Assembly: GCA_017590115.1 (NCBI GenBank)
Contig: JAGGNK010007559.1
Location: 1,944,020-2,008,019, forward strand
DNA from: Montifringilla adamsi
Lineage: Eukaryota > Chordata > Aves > Passeriformes > Passeridae
Reading direction: 5' to 3'
DNA: 64,000 nucleotides
Shown: one piece after another, positions 11,516-22,689 of the stretch
How the letters are laid out: each line of letters opens with the position of its first letter
How positions within the stretch are numbered: position 1 is the stretch's first letter
The notes under the pieces: generated by a model
The model's input: the letters and a program-made list of their open reading frames with translations, nothing else
Database searches by the model: none
What the model was told of the DNA's origin: nothing
Program-made: the position numbers and the translations under genes

Positions 11516-11694
11516 TCTATTCCTACAAAGGGTAAATTCCAGAGGTTTTACCCAGAGGAGCTGGGCAGGGGCAGGGGGTGATCCTTTAGGGGTTGGGGCT
11601 GCAGGGATTTTTGTATCCAAAAACTGTATTTTTACTATTTGTATTTTTTTGTCCATCAAGCTGCCCTTTTATTTTCTAATGCTCACAGCCTGTG
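11516..11694. other. Short unique spacer
   Basis: Unique sequence between two dispersed-repeat copies. Nothing was recognised. Confidence 0.5.
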
Positions 11695-11900
11695 GGGCTG
11701 ACTGAGCAGGAGGTTCTCCTTGTAAATTATTTATAAATAATACATATATATATATATATAGATAGATAGATAGATAGATAGATAAAATATATAAATATAC
11801 ATAAATAATATAAATAGATAGTATATATAATTTATATATATATTTATTGAATTCAATTTTTCCTGTGTAATCCTCATGTCTCATCCTGCTGTTACTGTAC
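11695..11900 (+). repeat. Dispersed repeat, copy 2, expanded by AT/GATA microsatellite
   Basis: It has the same flanking words as 9624-9715. Between them lie an (AT)n run (11744-11760), six GATA units (11761-11784) and AT-rich sequence to about 11850. The microsatellite therefore appears to have grown inside a pre-existing repeat. Confidence 0.65.
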
Positions 11901-13330
11901 ATTAAAAAAAAAAAAAAATCTCACTTTTTCCAAATTGTGGCAACTTTGCAAAGCACTGGTTAGCACTGATCGATCCCTCTTTGTTTTAATTGTTATTGCC
12001 ATTGTTAAATGTGTTTGAAGTGGAGAGGGAGCCCACGGGAATTACCTGGAGATGGGATAAAAATGCTTCAACACCTCCATTGAGCTGATAACGAGGGAAT
12101 TGAAACGTGTCACTTCCCCTTTGGAGAGAATTCCTGTGGTTGAAGTCCTCTGGAATCTGCCAGAGAATCCAGGGTTTCACTGGGAGCTGAAATCAAATTG
12201 AAATGAGAGACTGGGCACATTTAAATGCCATTTATTGAGCATTTTTATATTTTTATAAAATATTATTTTATAATATATTTATTTAATGTGATACATGTAC
12301 TACATATTCTATTACAGATTACACAATATATTAATTATATATTTATTTAACATTTTAATATTTGGTTAATAAAATATTTTTAATTTTTTATGGCCAAGAT
12401 TTTATCTAAAGGAATGTGGGAATTTCCAGAATATCTGGAAATGATTTCCAAGGGCAAGGAGGATGCTCAGACTGAGAATTCCTGCACCAAGAGCAGAGTG
12501 TGCATTAGCTAAACCCTAATTTAGGCTTAGTTAAACCCAGGTTTATTATTCAGTGCAGCGGATGAATGATTGAAGTTCACAGAAGATCAAATTAAAGAAT
12601 TGATTTTGATTTTCTGAATATTCCAAGAAAACACTGCCTAAGCCAGCCCTGCTTTGAAAAACTCTCATATTTCTCTTGCTGGTTTTGTCTCCTCAAAGTC
12701 ACAGCTTTATTTTATACAATTTTATAGCGTTATTTGCCCATAAATTGTGTCCACAAAATTTAATTTAATTAATCATGAGCTGCTGATGATGAATTAAAAT
12801 TCTTGGACCATCAGGATTTAGCTGGAGTAAAAATATTTTTACAGCATTTTCTGCTTGGTACATAAATGATAAAATGTTCTTTTTCTGTAGCTTAAAAACT
12901 CTTGAAATTCCCTTAGCTTTATCCTGTCCATGACTGGGGGAAATTGATGCTTTGGGGGAAAATTACTGCATTGTTTCTTGAGTAATAACTCCTTAAAATT
13001 CACTTAATTCCCGTCCTTCATCCCCTGGTTATTGAATTAATTCTCATTAATTACTTTTAATGACTCTTGTCCATGGGTAGGATTTTCTAACACGTTTTGT
13101 ATCTGTAGCTCCTCTTCTGGGGTTAAAATTGGGGGTCAAATTCCCCTCTGTGTGTGGATCAGGGCTCAAAATGTTAAATGGGATCCGAATGCCATAATTG
13201 CCTCAGTGGCCCTTTTTTCCCAGCTAAATTCCATCCCATTTCCTGGAAATATTTGATGCTGATTTATAACAAAATCTCAATTATCAGCACTTCAGGGGGA
13301 GGTGAACTTGGGCTGCAATACAGGAAGAAT
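11901..13330. other. Non-coding stretch with AT-rich patch
   Basis: 12240-12390 is AT-rich low-complexity sequence. The rest is complex, without coding features or known elements. Confidence 0.55.
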
Positions 13331-13991
13331 CCAGCCCATAAAAAGGGAGAGAAAAAAATCCAGCCCCAAAAAGGTGGAGAGAAGAAAAACTGCCACAAAA
13401 AAAAAGGGAAAGAAAAATTGGCCCCTAAAAGCAGGGAGAAAAATCAGTTCCAAAAAGGGGAGAGGGCAAAAATCAGCCCCAAAAAGAGGAAAGGGGAAAA
13501 AACAGCCCCAAAAAAGGCAGTGAGAAAAAAAAATCCAGCCCCAAAAAGGGGGAAGAAAAATTGGTCCCAATAAAGGAAGGGGGGAGAAAAATATCGACCT
13601 AAAAAGGGGGAGAAAAATTGGCACCAAAATGGGGAGGAAAAAATCGTCCCCAGAAGAGGGAGGAAGAAAAATTGGCCCAAAATGGGGGAGAAAAATCAGC
13701 CACAAAGAGGGAGAGAGAGAAAAATTGGCCCTGAAAGGGGGGAAAAAATCCAACCCCAAAAAGCGAGGGGAAAGTTGGCGCTGAAAGGGGTGGGGTGGGG
13801 TGGGGGGGGAGAAAAATTGGCTTAAAAAAATTTGGTGGGAAAGGTGGGGGGAGGAAAAAATTGGTCTAAAAAGGGGGAGAAAAATCAGACCCAAGATGGG
13901 GCAGGGTGGGGTGGGGTGGGAATGGCCCAAAAGGGGTAGAAAAATCAGCCCCCAAAAGGAGGAAAATCAGCCCCAAATAGGAGAAAAAATC
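13331..13991. repeat. Purine-rich minisatellite, ~23 units of ~22-40 bp
   Basis: The core is close to 'gccccaaaaagggggagaaa' followed by 'aatca' or 'attgg'. About 23 units fill 660 bp. The plus strand is mostly purine. Two G-run clusters (13787-13809 and 13898-13920) have four or more runs of three or more Gs with single-base T or short CA spacers, the usual G-quadruplex pattern. Unit length and sequence vary strongly, so the array is old or fast-evolving. Confidence 0.92.
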
Positions 13992-14915
13992 ATGCTTTTT
14001 GCCAAGCTTTGTCTTAAAATCCAGGTGCAAAACCTCCTGTCCCATCCAGCTCAGCTCCCAGCAGATCCTGGAGAGCATTAATGCCATGAAATCCCATTTT
14101 TATGGAAGGGGAGGAGGATAATCTCCTTGGCACCTGGCTGGGAAGGGCTGCTCTGCATTGCCACCCCTCCCTGGCACGGAATATTCCCTGTTTCATTTCT
14201 AGGAATTGCTCTGGTTCCAAAGATCACTTCTCCCTGGAGGAAATCAGAAAACTACTTCCCCACGGGGTTTTGTTTGTTGTCAAACAACCCAAATGGGGAA
14301 AATATTTGTTCTGTAGCATGGCAACGAATCCATGGCCGTGGCATCATCACAGATCTTGTCAAATGTTGTTCTAGAACAGATTTGGAGCCCTTTTATAAAG
14401 AACCACAAAGAAAAGGGCAATGCAGAGGAAAGTTTTCAATGCTGAGCTGCTGAAGAGAGCAATGTTTCCAGATAAGCAGGGTGACTTTTTTTTCAAAAGG
14501 GTTTTTTGTTCAGTCCTTGAATATTGTAAATGCAGGGCCACCGACGAATGAGTGGATGAACAAATAGTTTTACTTTTGTGTCTTCTGTGTGTGTGTGTGT
14601 GTGATGCTCTAGGATGGAGTCAAGGCACTGAGGGCAAACTTTTTGTGGCATTAAATGGGAATTCTACATGCTGTGGTGAGGCATAGGCTCACTTCTCGAG
14701 TAAAAACCCCTAAATTTAATACATTTCATATATAAATTTAAATTTAATACATTTAATACATGAAAGTGAGCCTGAAATGAGGAATTTCCTACGGCCAGGG
14801 CTGATGCTGGAGCTGGGGTGATGACGCTGTAGGGGATGAGAAATGCCATGGCTGACTCTCACAACTAAAAGGCAAATATCATGCATAGATGTTAAGTTTT
14901 ATAGATTTATAGTTA
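13992..14915. other. Non-coding stretch with a GT microsatellite
   Basis: A (GT)9 run lies at 14586-14603. Several overlapping open frames between 14014 and 14453 occur on both strands. They are mutually inconsistent and match nothing known. Confidence 0.5.
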
Positions 14916-15232
14916 TGTTTCACCCTCCTTGTGTTGGTATTATGGGATGGCCTGGGTTTGGGACATTTGGGAGGGCTGGCTTGTTACTATGGCAACAGCT
15001 GACCTCCAATCAGGATTTAAGGAGGTGATCTCCAGCACTGGACAGTGAAGGAGGGGCTGATGGACAGAACTTTGGGAGGGGCTAAAGGGTTAAAAGGTGA
15101 AAGCTCCACTGTGGGGTGAGCACATGGTGGGGAAAATCCTCTGCTCCCTTCTCTAGTCCATCTTCTGTTGTATTTTTGATAAGGTTTTAATAAACCTTTT
15201 CAATTTTTTGGGAGTGAGGAGCATTTCTCACA
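14916..15232 (+). mobile_element. LTR-like element (solo)
   Basis: The region ends with LTR-type features: AATAAA at 15189-15194, a short T-rich stretch and a likely 3' end 'tttctcaca' at 15232. The body words (a 'tgtgttggtattatggga' start, 'gttactatggcaacagctga', 'gtgaaggaggggctgatgga', 'gggctaaagggttaaaagg') resemble a passerine LTR family as I remember it. No target duplication was found and the 5' end is uncertain. Confidence 0.5.
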
Positions 15233-15348
15233 GCCCCGAGCTGGGATGTTGCAGAATAAACTCAGAAATTTGGGGGTGCAGCTCTGGTTTTTTGCTGTTT
15301 CACTGAGAATTTTTCTGATTTTTCAGTGCCTTGCTCAGTTGTGCACTG
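15233..15348. other. Short unique spacer
   Basis: Unique sequence between the LTR-like element and a CR1 copy. Confidence 0.5.
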
Positions 15349-15535
15349 GAATCATGGAATGTGTTGGGATGAAAGGAATTTAAAGCTCATCCAATTCCAC
15401 CCCCACACCTTCCACTATCCCAGGGGGCTCCAAACCCATCCAAGCTGCCCTTGGACACTTCCAGGGACGGGGCAGCCACAGATTCTTGGGATAATCTGTG
15501 CCAGGCCCTCCCCCACCTCCCAGTAAAGAACTTTT
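15349..15535 (-). mobile_element. CR1 LINE fragment, reverse orientation
   Basis: The plus strand reads 'gaatcatggaatgtgttggg', 'agctcatccaattccacccc', 'caccttccactatcccaggg', 'cttggacacttccagggacg', 'gggcagccacagattcttgg', 'tctgtgccaggccctccccc', 'cagtaaagaac'. This is a clear antisense CR1 3' region. Confidence 0.92.
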
Positions 15536-16165
15536 TTTGACCCAGGGTAGCTGATCATTGCAGGAGAAGATATTGCCCTAAATTATAAAGTTGATCTTGG
15601 GATAAAACCTGGACAGAGCAGCTCCAAAATTAGAATTTCCCATATTTCCCAATTTCCCATATTTCCCAATTTCCTATTCCTCTTGAAGATGCAAATCCTG
15701 ACTGGCAACTTTCTGCCTTGCCCTGGCTACTGTCAGTGCTGGCCCTTCCTAACCAGGTGTGATTATTCCCAAGAAATTCCAGGATCAGTCCTCTAAACCT
15801 GACTTAAGGGTGGTTTTCCAAGCATTTTTGAGTTTGAAAAAATACCAGAGCAGCAGAATATTTTAATTAAATAATTAAATCTTAAATTAATTTTAAATAT
15901 TATTAAATTATTTTTAGATATTGTAGTAATTGTCATTATATTTGTTATTATTTAACATGTTTATTACTTAAATTATTATTAAATTATTATTAAATATTTG
16001 TTATTATAGTCATTATTAATTAAAATTATTGTTATTCTATATGTTTGTTTTTAAAAATCTTATTAAATTATTACATGGTTATTATTGTTATTAATTATAT
16101 TTTTATTATTCAATATGTTTATTATTAAATTATTATTGAATAATAATTAAACTATTAAATAATAA
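15536..16165. repeat. 18-bp repeat pair and long ATT-rich tract
   Basis: 'cccatatttcccaattt' repeats at 15638-15673. 15855-16165 is almost pure AT with many 'aaattatt' words. No element or gene was seen. Confidence 0.7.
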
Positions 16166-16664
16166 TCTGTGAGTGCTAATCAGTGGCAAAGTCTGCCACG
16201 ATCACCGGTGCTTTCTGTTGTAGTTTAACAACAAATCTGCGTTTCCTGATCCCTTGAATCGCTCCTGGCTGGAAAAATCAAGGCTTGTTCATGAACAGGA
16301 ACAAGCAAGGCTGCTGCAAAGGATCTGATTTCTCAGAACTGGAGAATGTGCTGGGAAATCCCATTTTTTATCATTATTTTTTTGTTTTATGGCTGGGATT
16401 TTATGGGAAGGAAGCTGGGAAGTTGCAGAATCTCTGCAAGTCCCGGATGTCAGTGGCCAGATGTTCTGCAGCTGCCAGCCAAGGCCATCAGCCTTTGGCA
16501 GGGATTTCAGCTTCCTCTGCATTTCCAGCTCCTTTCTGGGCTTTTTCTCTTCGGCTTGGGGCTGCTGCTGCTTCACCCCTCGGAAAAGATGGATTGGGAG
16601 GCAGCTCCAGTGTGCCCAGGGCTTTTCAGCAGTGGGAGCTGGGATTGCAGGCCTGGGATCTCCA
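16166..16664. other. Non-coding stretch with overlapping spurious frames
   Basis: Open frames of 124-143 codons exist here in three plus phases and one minus phase at once. That is a composition effect in GC-richer DNA rather than coding. They match no family I recognise. Confidence 0.5.
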
Positions 16665-16750
16665 GGGCAATCCCAGAATTTCCTTCCCTTTGGGAAAGTA
16701 AAGAAGCAGAACATTCCCATCCCTATTTCATTCCTCCTTATTTCTCTTTT
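16665..16750. repeat. Dispersed ~80-bp repeat with pyrimidine tail, copy 2
   Basis: Matches 11433-11515 from 'gggcaatcccagaatttcct' through 'agaacattcccatc' and into the T/C-rich tail. Confidence 0.75.
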
Positions 16751-17060
16751 TCTCTCTAATTAATTTCTCTTTATTTCTCTCTTTTTCTCTCTATTTAATT
16801 TCTTTCTCTCTATTTCTCTCTAATTAATTTCTCTTTATTTAATTTCTCCTTATTTCTCTCTGTTTCTCTCTATTTCAATTATCTTTCTATTTCTCTCTAA
16901 TTAATTTCTCTTTATTCTTCTTTATTTATCTCTATTTCTATTTCATTCTCTTTCTCTCTATTTCTCTCTAATTAATTTCTCCTTATTTCTCTTTATTCCA
17001 TTTCCCTTTAATTCCTTCTTTCTCTCTATTTAATTTCTCTCTCTTGATTATTAGTCTATT
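16735..17060. repeat. Polypyrimidine minisatellite (TTTCTCTCTATTT-type)
   Basis: About 320 bp of T and C with A interruptions. The phrase 'tctctctaattaatttctc' recurs at about 16753, 16818, 16893 and 16965, giving a higher-order spacing of 65-75 bp with four copies. It grows directly out of the 3' end of the dispersed repeat at 16665. Confidence 0.88.
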
Positions 17061-17560
17061 TTTTGGGGGGGTATTGTTTTAAAGAGGAGTTGTTTAAAGC
17101 TAAAGGTTTTTTATTATTTATTTTTAAAATTATATTTTTTGGGAGGGGTATAGAATTTTTTGTTGTTCTTTAAATTTTTTAATATTCCTTACATTTAAAA
17201 TTCCAACACTTGGGTTTCACTTTAATTTATATATCTTTAATTTGGATAATTGTTTAATTTAGGTATCTTTAATGTAGATAATTATTTATTTAATTTCGAT
17301 TTAATTTAGGTATCAATTTAGATATCTTTAATTGAATTTACATTTTTCACATCTTATTATACTATGTAATTGTTTAATTTAATGTTATCATTATATATTA
17401 CATAATATATAATTATTATATTTTATATTATATATAATTATAATATCTAATAATATATTATTATTTTATTTAATTATTTAAATTACATAATTTTTTAACA
17501 TTTAGATTTAATTTCAATATTGATTTAGATATTTAGGTGTTTTAGGGTTTATCACCCTTT
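17061..17560. repeat. T-rich and AT-rich low-complexity sequence
   Basis: TTTAATTTAGGTATC-like words recur between 17220 and 17340, followed by a nearly pure AT tract to about 17530. Confidence 0.7.
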
Positions 17561-17599
17561 TATCCTGAATGAAAACCCAAAACTTTCCATTCTCCAACA

Positions 17600-17900
17600 A
17601 TGTTGATTATTTGTTCTCATCTGGGCTCCCTTTCCCATAAAAGCTGGCCCAGGATGCCTCTGGAAATCTCTTTTCAGTTTTTTGGGGATCTCTGCCCGCG
17701 TTTGTGTGAAATGCTTTGGCACGTTTCGCCTGAACGCTGCTCACGGTTTCCTTGTGACTTCCCCGGGGCTGCAATTGCTCATTTGGAGGTCACCCCATCA
17801 GTTCCCCTCATTAGCGGGGTAATTTGCATTTCCTGAGCAAGGTGCAGCCCTTGTTTGTCCCAAGGCCAGTTGTGACAAGCGCTTTTCGCAGAAAAACTCT
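17600..17900. other. Complex unique block, possible conserved non-coding element
   Basis: After 500 bp of low-complexity DNA, this block is balanced in composition and CpG-containing. It carries an octamer word ATTTGCAT (17822-17829) beside 'attagcgggg'. No frame is coding-like. That it is regulatory is inference only. Confidence 0.2.
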
Positions 17901-17965
17901 TCAAGTTCAGGAGAACTCCTAGCAAAGAGCGAACAGCTCACTATCTGATAATGTAAATCTGGTTT

Positions 17966-18462
17966 TGAAAATGTATTTTAATCAAATTTCATCCTAGAGG
18001 AGCTTTTCTCTGCACTTTTCAAAAGATATTATATATATATAATATGTTCCGAGACCTTTATATTAGATGCATGATTTTTCTGTAAAATAAACTTTTTCAT
18101 AAGCACACAATCTCTTGATACAGAAATGGAACTATGTTACATCCAAAAAATTTTGGATACAATATGAAGTTGCTTTCACCCATTAGTTCCTGAAAAAAAG
18201 GGGAAAAAAAGTAAAAATTACCATAAGACACTGGCTATAAATCCCTGCATCTCTGCAGTAGTGAAAAAAACCGTATTTTAATCAAATTTCATCCTAGAGG
18301 AGCTTTTCTCTGCACTTTTTAAAAAGAAATATATAAATATGAGCTAAGAGTTCTGAGACCTTTATTTTAGAGACCTTTATTTTTTGGTAAAATAAACCTT
18401 TTTCATAAGCACACAGGCTCCTAATATAGAAATGGAACTCTGTGGGTACAGACAAAAAAATT
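17966..18462. repeat. Direct duplication with 300-bp period
   Basis: Copy one (17966-18152) and copy two (18266-18462) share 'gtattttaatcaaatttcat', 'cctagaggagcttttctctg', 'aataaacttttt' or its variant, 'cataagcacaca' and 'agaaatggaact' in the same order. The key words begin at 17973 and 18273, exactly 300 bp apart. The intervening 18153-18265 is single-copy, so this fits a ~300-bp tandem duplication whose second unit is incomplete. Confidence 0.85.
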
Positions 18463-20043
18463 AAATAACTTTAATTAAAGAGTTTTAATTACTATAATTT
18501 TAATTTAATAATTTTAATAATTTTTAAAAACTCTAATTATTATATAATTATTTAATTATGACCCCTCCTTTGTCTGTTGTCACTAAAAGGAGTGAAATCA
18601 AGAGACAGGGAAGAGGAATTCACCTGTTTGAGCTTCCCAAGTGCAAAGGCAAAAATAACAAATAAAAATAACAAGAAAACAGCACCTGAATCCCACTTTC
18701 CTATTTTTCCCTTATTTTTGTGTTTGAAACTGGGGCTGTTGAAGTTCAGGGTGGGATCTTGGAGGTGTTTGGAGATCCAGGTTCAGCCTGGTTGTGCTTA
18801 ACGATGATTTCCATGGGATTATTGATTTGGGAATGTTGGTATGAGCACCAATTGCTCCTTGATTCCCTGTGGAAGTTCCAAAGGTGTCCCTGCTCAGGCT
18901 GTGGTGACTCAGCCCCTGTGTGATGCTGTCCCTTTGTGTCTTCACTGAAGTCAGCTCTCAGCTTCCTGGATTTGGGACCATCAGACCCCTTCACGCCCAT
19001 CTGAGGCTTCTGCTCACACAGCAGGAGCTGAATCACCCCGTGCTGGAAGGAATTAACCACCAGGAAATTCCTCCCCGGGTGATTTTCTGAACCTTTTCCC
19101 AGCCTAGGTAGGAGCTGATTACAAAAGCAGATAGCAGAGGTGATTGTGCCCTGGCCACCAGCCCAGCAAGGGTTTTCCTGCCCTTCCCAGGGATATTTGG
19201 GAATGGTGTCCCTTTATTATTAATATTTGGGGGTGTCTCTTCCTTGCAGAGCTGTGGCCTGAATGGGGACAGGACAATCCCACCCAGACTGGGCAATTTA
19301 CTCACCCAAAGCTCTTTGGCTGGTGTAGGTCCTGACGAGTCTCCAGAGAAAAAATTCCTCTCCTTTAGGTGGTTACAGAGCCCTAAAATAAGTTTTATTA
19401 CAAAGATCCCTTCCAGTATTCCCTGTGGATCATGGGACCAGGAAACAGACCCAGGGATGTGCTGGGGAACACTTGGACACGTTTTCAATCTGAGAATTAT
19501 TTCTTTACTGTGTGCAAGGGAAAATGAGGGAAATGCAGGTCAGGAAGGTCTCACCTCCTGCTGAAGGGTTTGCAAAGCTCAGGTGATGCCTTGAGGAGGC
19601 TGAGCTGGAGCAGAGGCTGGACAGAGCTACAGAATAATTACATTCCTCAGGTTTTGCCATAAAATCCCCAAAAAACCTATTTAAACTCATCCCAATCTCA
19701 CACCGTTTGCAGCTTTTCCAGGGTCTGTGAGTGAGAGGAGCTTCTGCTCCCCAGATGAAGAATGGAGACGTGAAGGGCTGGAGCTCCAGAAGCTCTCATT
19801 GGTCACAGGGGCTCTCACTTTGATCAGTTCTGCTCTGTTTGCATATTGGAGTTAATTGTCGAATTACAGCTTTAGGTTATGAAGTCCCTTCCTCCTTGTT
19901 TTACATAAAACCCCTCACTCTGTTCCTGGCTGCTGTTGGAGGGAAGCAGCTTGGTGGGAACTGAGGCAATTCTGCACCAGCTTGAATCTCACACTCCACA
20001 TATTCCAGCTATAGAAAACATTTCAGAAGGCAGAAGATGCTTT

Positions 20044-20047
<4 letters not shown>
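18463..20047. other. Non-coding stretch, no gene seen
   Basis: AT-rich 18463-18560, then complex unique sequence. The 151-codon minus frame (19033-19488) and the 106-codon plus frame lie over one another, and neither has recognisable domains. Confidence 0.55.
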
Positions 20048-20074
<27 letters not shown>

Positions 20075-20075
20075 T
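20048..20075. repeat. Poly(A), 28 bases
   Basis: An uninterrupted run of 28 A. No retroposed gene or element was recognised just upstream, so its origin is open. Confidence 0.95.
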
Positions 20076-22231
20076 TCGCAAACAAAAATTAATCCAACTA
20101 AAAAAAAATTTCAAAAAATAAAATGCAGCTTTAAAAGACTTTAGGCGCAGGAGAAGATGAATTCCTCACTCCTGCCCCAACTGAGCAGGAAAATCCTTTG
20201 TGGAAGCAGGACAGGGACTTGTTCTACCACAGCCCTCCCAAAAGGCTGAGGTCACCTGCGGGCAAAATTGAGGGAAAACCTCTGAAAATTAAAGAATAAT
20301 TAAATAAATAATTAAAAGAATAAATAAAATAATTTTTACAATTAATGAAGAGAACTTGATGAGTCGCACCTGCATGAGATGTCTGGAATGATTCTATTGG
20401 AGATCAGTTGGTATAATAATCACTGATTATATCTTCAGTTGATATAACAATCACAGATTTATTAGTGATATTTAGATAAAATCTGTTAAAATTCTCTCTT
20501 CCTGCCATTCCAGAGGCTGCTTAAATCCCCCAACCTGCTCTGCCAACCTGGCAGGAAAGAGCTGCCGCAAGGAAAGTCTCAGAACCCTTTTCTGGGTGTT
20601 CAATTAATAAATGTACAAATAGAAGGAGCAATTAGTGAAGCTCAGTGGGATGAAGTGAGGGAGCTGCTCCTGCCCCAGGTATTGCTCTGGCTCTGCTTCC
20701 AGCCCTTGATGCTATCAAATAATTTCCTGAATGAAACAGCAATTCTGCCTCAATCAAATATTGATGGGGGTGTGGAGCCTGCCCTCGGCTCTGCTGGGAG
20801 CGCTTGCATTTGCTTGCTTTATTGGGATTTATTGCTCTGGGAGGGAGAAAACACATCTTGGTTCAGAGTGTTAAAAATGAGCTAATTTGGGTCATTTAGG
20901 CATTTTCAGCTCATTTTTTTCCTCCTCATACCAACATCCATTTGCTGATTCTCAATCTTTTTTTCCAGTGACTGAACCTGGGGCTGTCTTCCAAAAAGCA
21001 ATTAATTGATTCATAAATGTATTATATTTATCCTTATATTTATTTATAAAATTATGAAATATTTAATATTCTTTACTCATAAATATAAAGCAAATAAATA
21101 AATAAAGAACCTTGTTCTTGATTTCTTCCCCCATCCTGGATTCTCTTTTCCAGGTTACAGGAGATTCTTCTTCCCCTGCTCTCCCTTCCTCCAGGTGAAA
21201 TTAGCTGTGAATTTTATCTGCTGGGATAAGGTTTGGATTCTTCAGCCACGTAGTAACACAGATTTATACAAAAACAGCACCAGAGACACTGAGACCACAT
21301 TAATTATTCTGGGGTTTATAATTATTAATTTAATAGCAGGCTTGTGGCCAGCTGACTGCTGTGGAGGATTGGTGCTGGTTTTGAAGGTTTAAATTGATTT
21401 TTTACTTGGTTTTGATTTGTTTTCTTAAAGCTTTTCCCCTGACTGATAAAATGCCATCAAAATTAAATAAAAAATGGAAAATCAGCATTTTCTGTCTTGG
21501 TTTGAGCAGTCAGGATGACTCCAAACAGGGAGCAGCTTGTGCTGCTCTGCTGGGAGGGGCTGAATTTTCCTTTGCAAAAGTTTTCCTGTTACTATTTTTT
21601 TTTTTTTTTTAATATGAACTTTTCTCCTGTGACCAAAAATTCCAATTGTGGCTCTCACTGCTTTGTTATTTCTGCCCCTCAGTGAATTTTCACTGAGTGT
21701 CCCCACAGGTGGGAGTTTGTAAGGTTTTAAAGCAGGGGAGGGTTCAGAAGTGGAATTGGGATGAGTGCAGCATCCCTCAGCTGTTAAATTGGGATATTCT
21801 TCCACAGGGATGCAAATATTCCACCTGGGAATTGCAGACTCTCCAGGAATGGCTCTGGAATGAGGGACAAAGTTTCCTGAGATGCTTTTGCCATAAAAAA
21901 AAGTTCCTTGCTTGTGGGAAAAAGGGAAAAAAGTGCTTGCTAATGTTGAAAAGGCCATCAAGAAAAAACATAAAGGAAAAAAAATCTACCCATCATTAAA
22001 AAGAAAAGTGTAATAGCAATTTTAAACCCCAAATCCCTACAAAACAATTTACATCAAGTTTATTTTTACCTCAACTTTAGCATTAAAACAATTAGACTGA
22101 GTAGAGTGAGCTGAGCAAAGAAATCAATGCTAATTATTTTATATAATTATATATATATATATAATTTATATAATCATTGTAATTAGAAATATGGTAAATA
22201 TTAGTGTTGCTAGACATACAACCTTACAGAA
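20076..22231. other. Non-coding stretch, no gene seen
   Basis: Unique sequence with AT-rich patches (20290-20345, 21020-21110, 22135-22180) and a T16 run near 21595. The 159-codon minus frame at 21482-21961 has low-complexity lysine runs and no recognisable domain. Confidence 0.55.
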
Positions 22232-22617
22232 CAACCCCAAAACTTCAGGTTTTTTGAGCTGCCAGAGAGGCTCAAATAATTAAATAATTAAACTCTGGAG
22301 CCTCTAATGAGCTGCAGCATGATTTAATTGGGGTTTAGGGTTCAGAAAACTTCAGTTTTTGAAGTCAGCTTCTGATGGAATAGCATTGAGTTTTACATCT
22401 CTTGTGTCTCACTGTTCATCTGGACTGATAATGGAATAAATAAAATGAATAATGAAATAAAATCCTTTAAAACTCCTCTCAGTTGCTCCATCTCTGTAAA
22501 AGCTAAAAAACCCCAACACTTGCTGATCCACTCTGAGGCATTATTTAATTAAATAACTAAACTCCCAAGGCTCTAACGAGCTGCAGAGTGATTTAATTGG
22601 GGTGTAGGGTTCAGAAG
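22232..22617. repeat. Direct ~100-bp duplication with ~270-bp spacing
   Basis: 22232-22351 and 22510-22617 share 'aataattaaataattaaact' or its variant, 'gagctgcag', 'tgatttaattggggt', 'tagggttcagaa'. They have several differences and small indels. The sequence between them is unrelated. Confidence 0.8.
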
Positions 22618-22689
22618 GGGCTCAGGATAAGCCCAATCCTAAATAAAACCAGTCCTAGATAAACCCAGTCCTAGATCTCTGTCACAGAG

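Noticed and set aside
13292..13930. 212-codon minus-strand open frame, the longest in the window
   Set aside because: It lies wholly in the purine-rich minisatellite. The minus strand is pyrimidine-rich and cannot easily form stop codons, and the peptide is a degenerate repeat.
16285..16763. Overlapping frames of 124-143 codons in four phases
   Set aside because: Simultaneous openness in several phases is a composition effect, and the 3' parts run into a dispersed repeat.
20048..20075. Poly(A) tail of a processed pseudogene
   Set aside because: No gene-like sequence recognised in the several hundred bases upstream, and no target duplication was seen.
21482..21961. 159-codon minus-strand open frame
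   Set aside because: Contains a lysine run from a poly(T) tract and overlaps another frame of 100 codons on the opposite strand. No family recognised.
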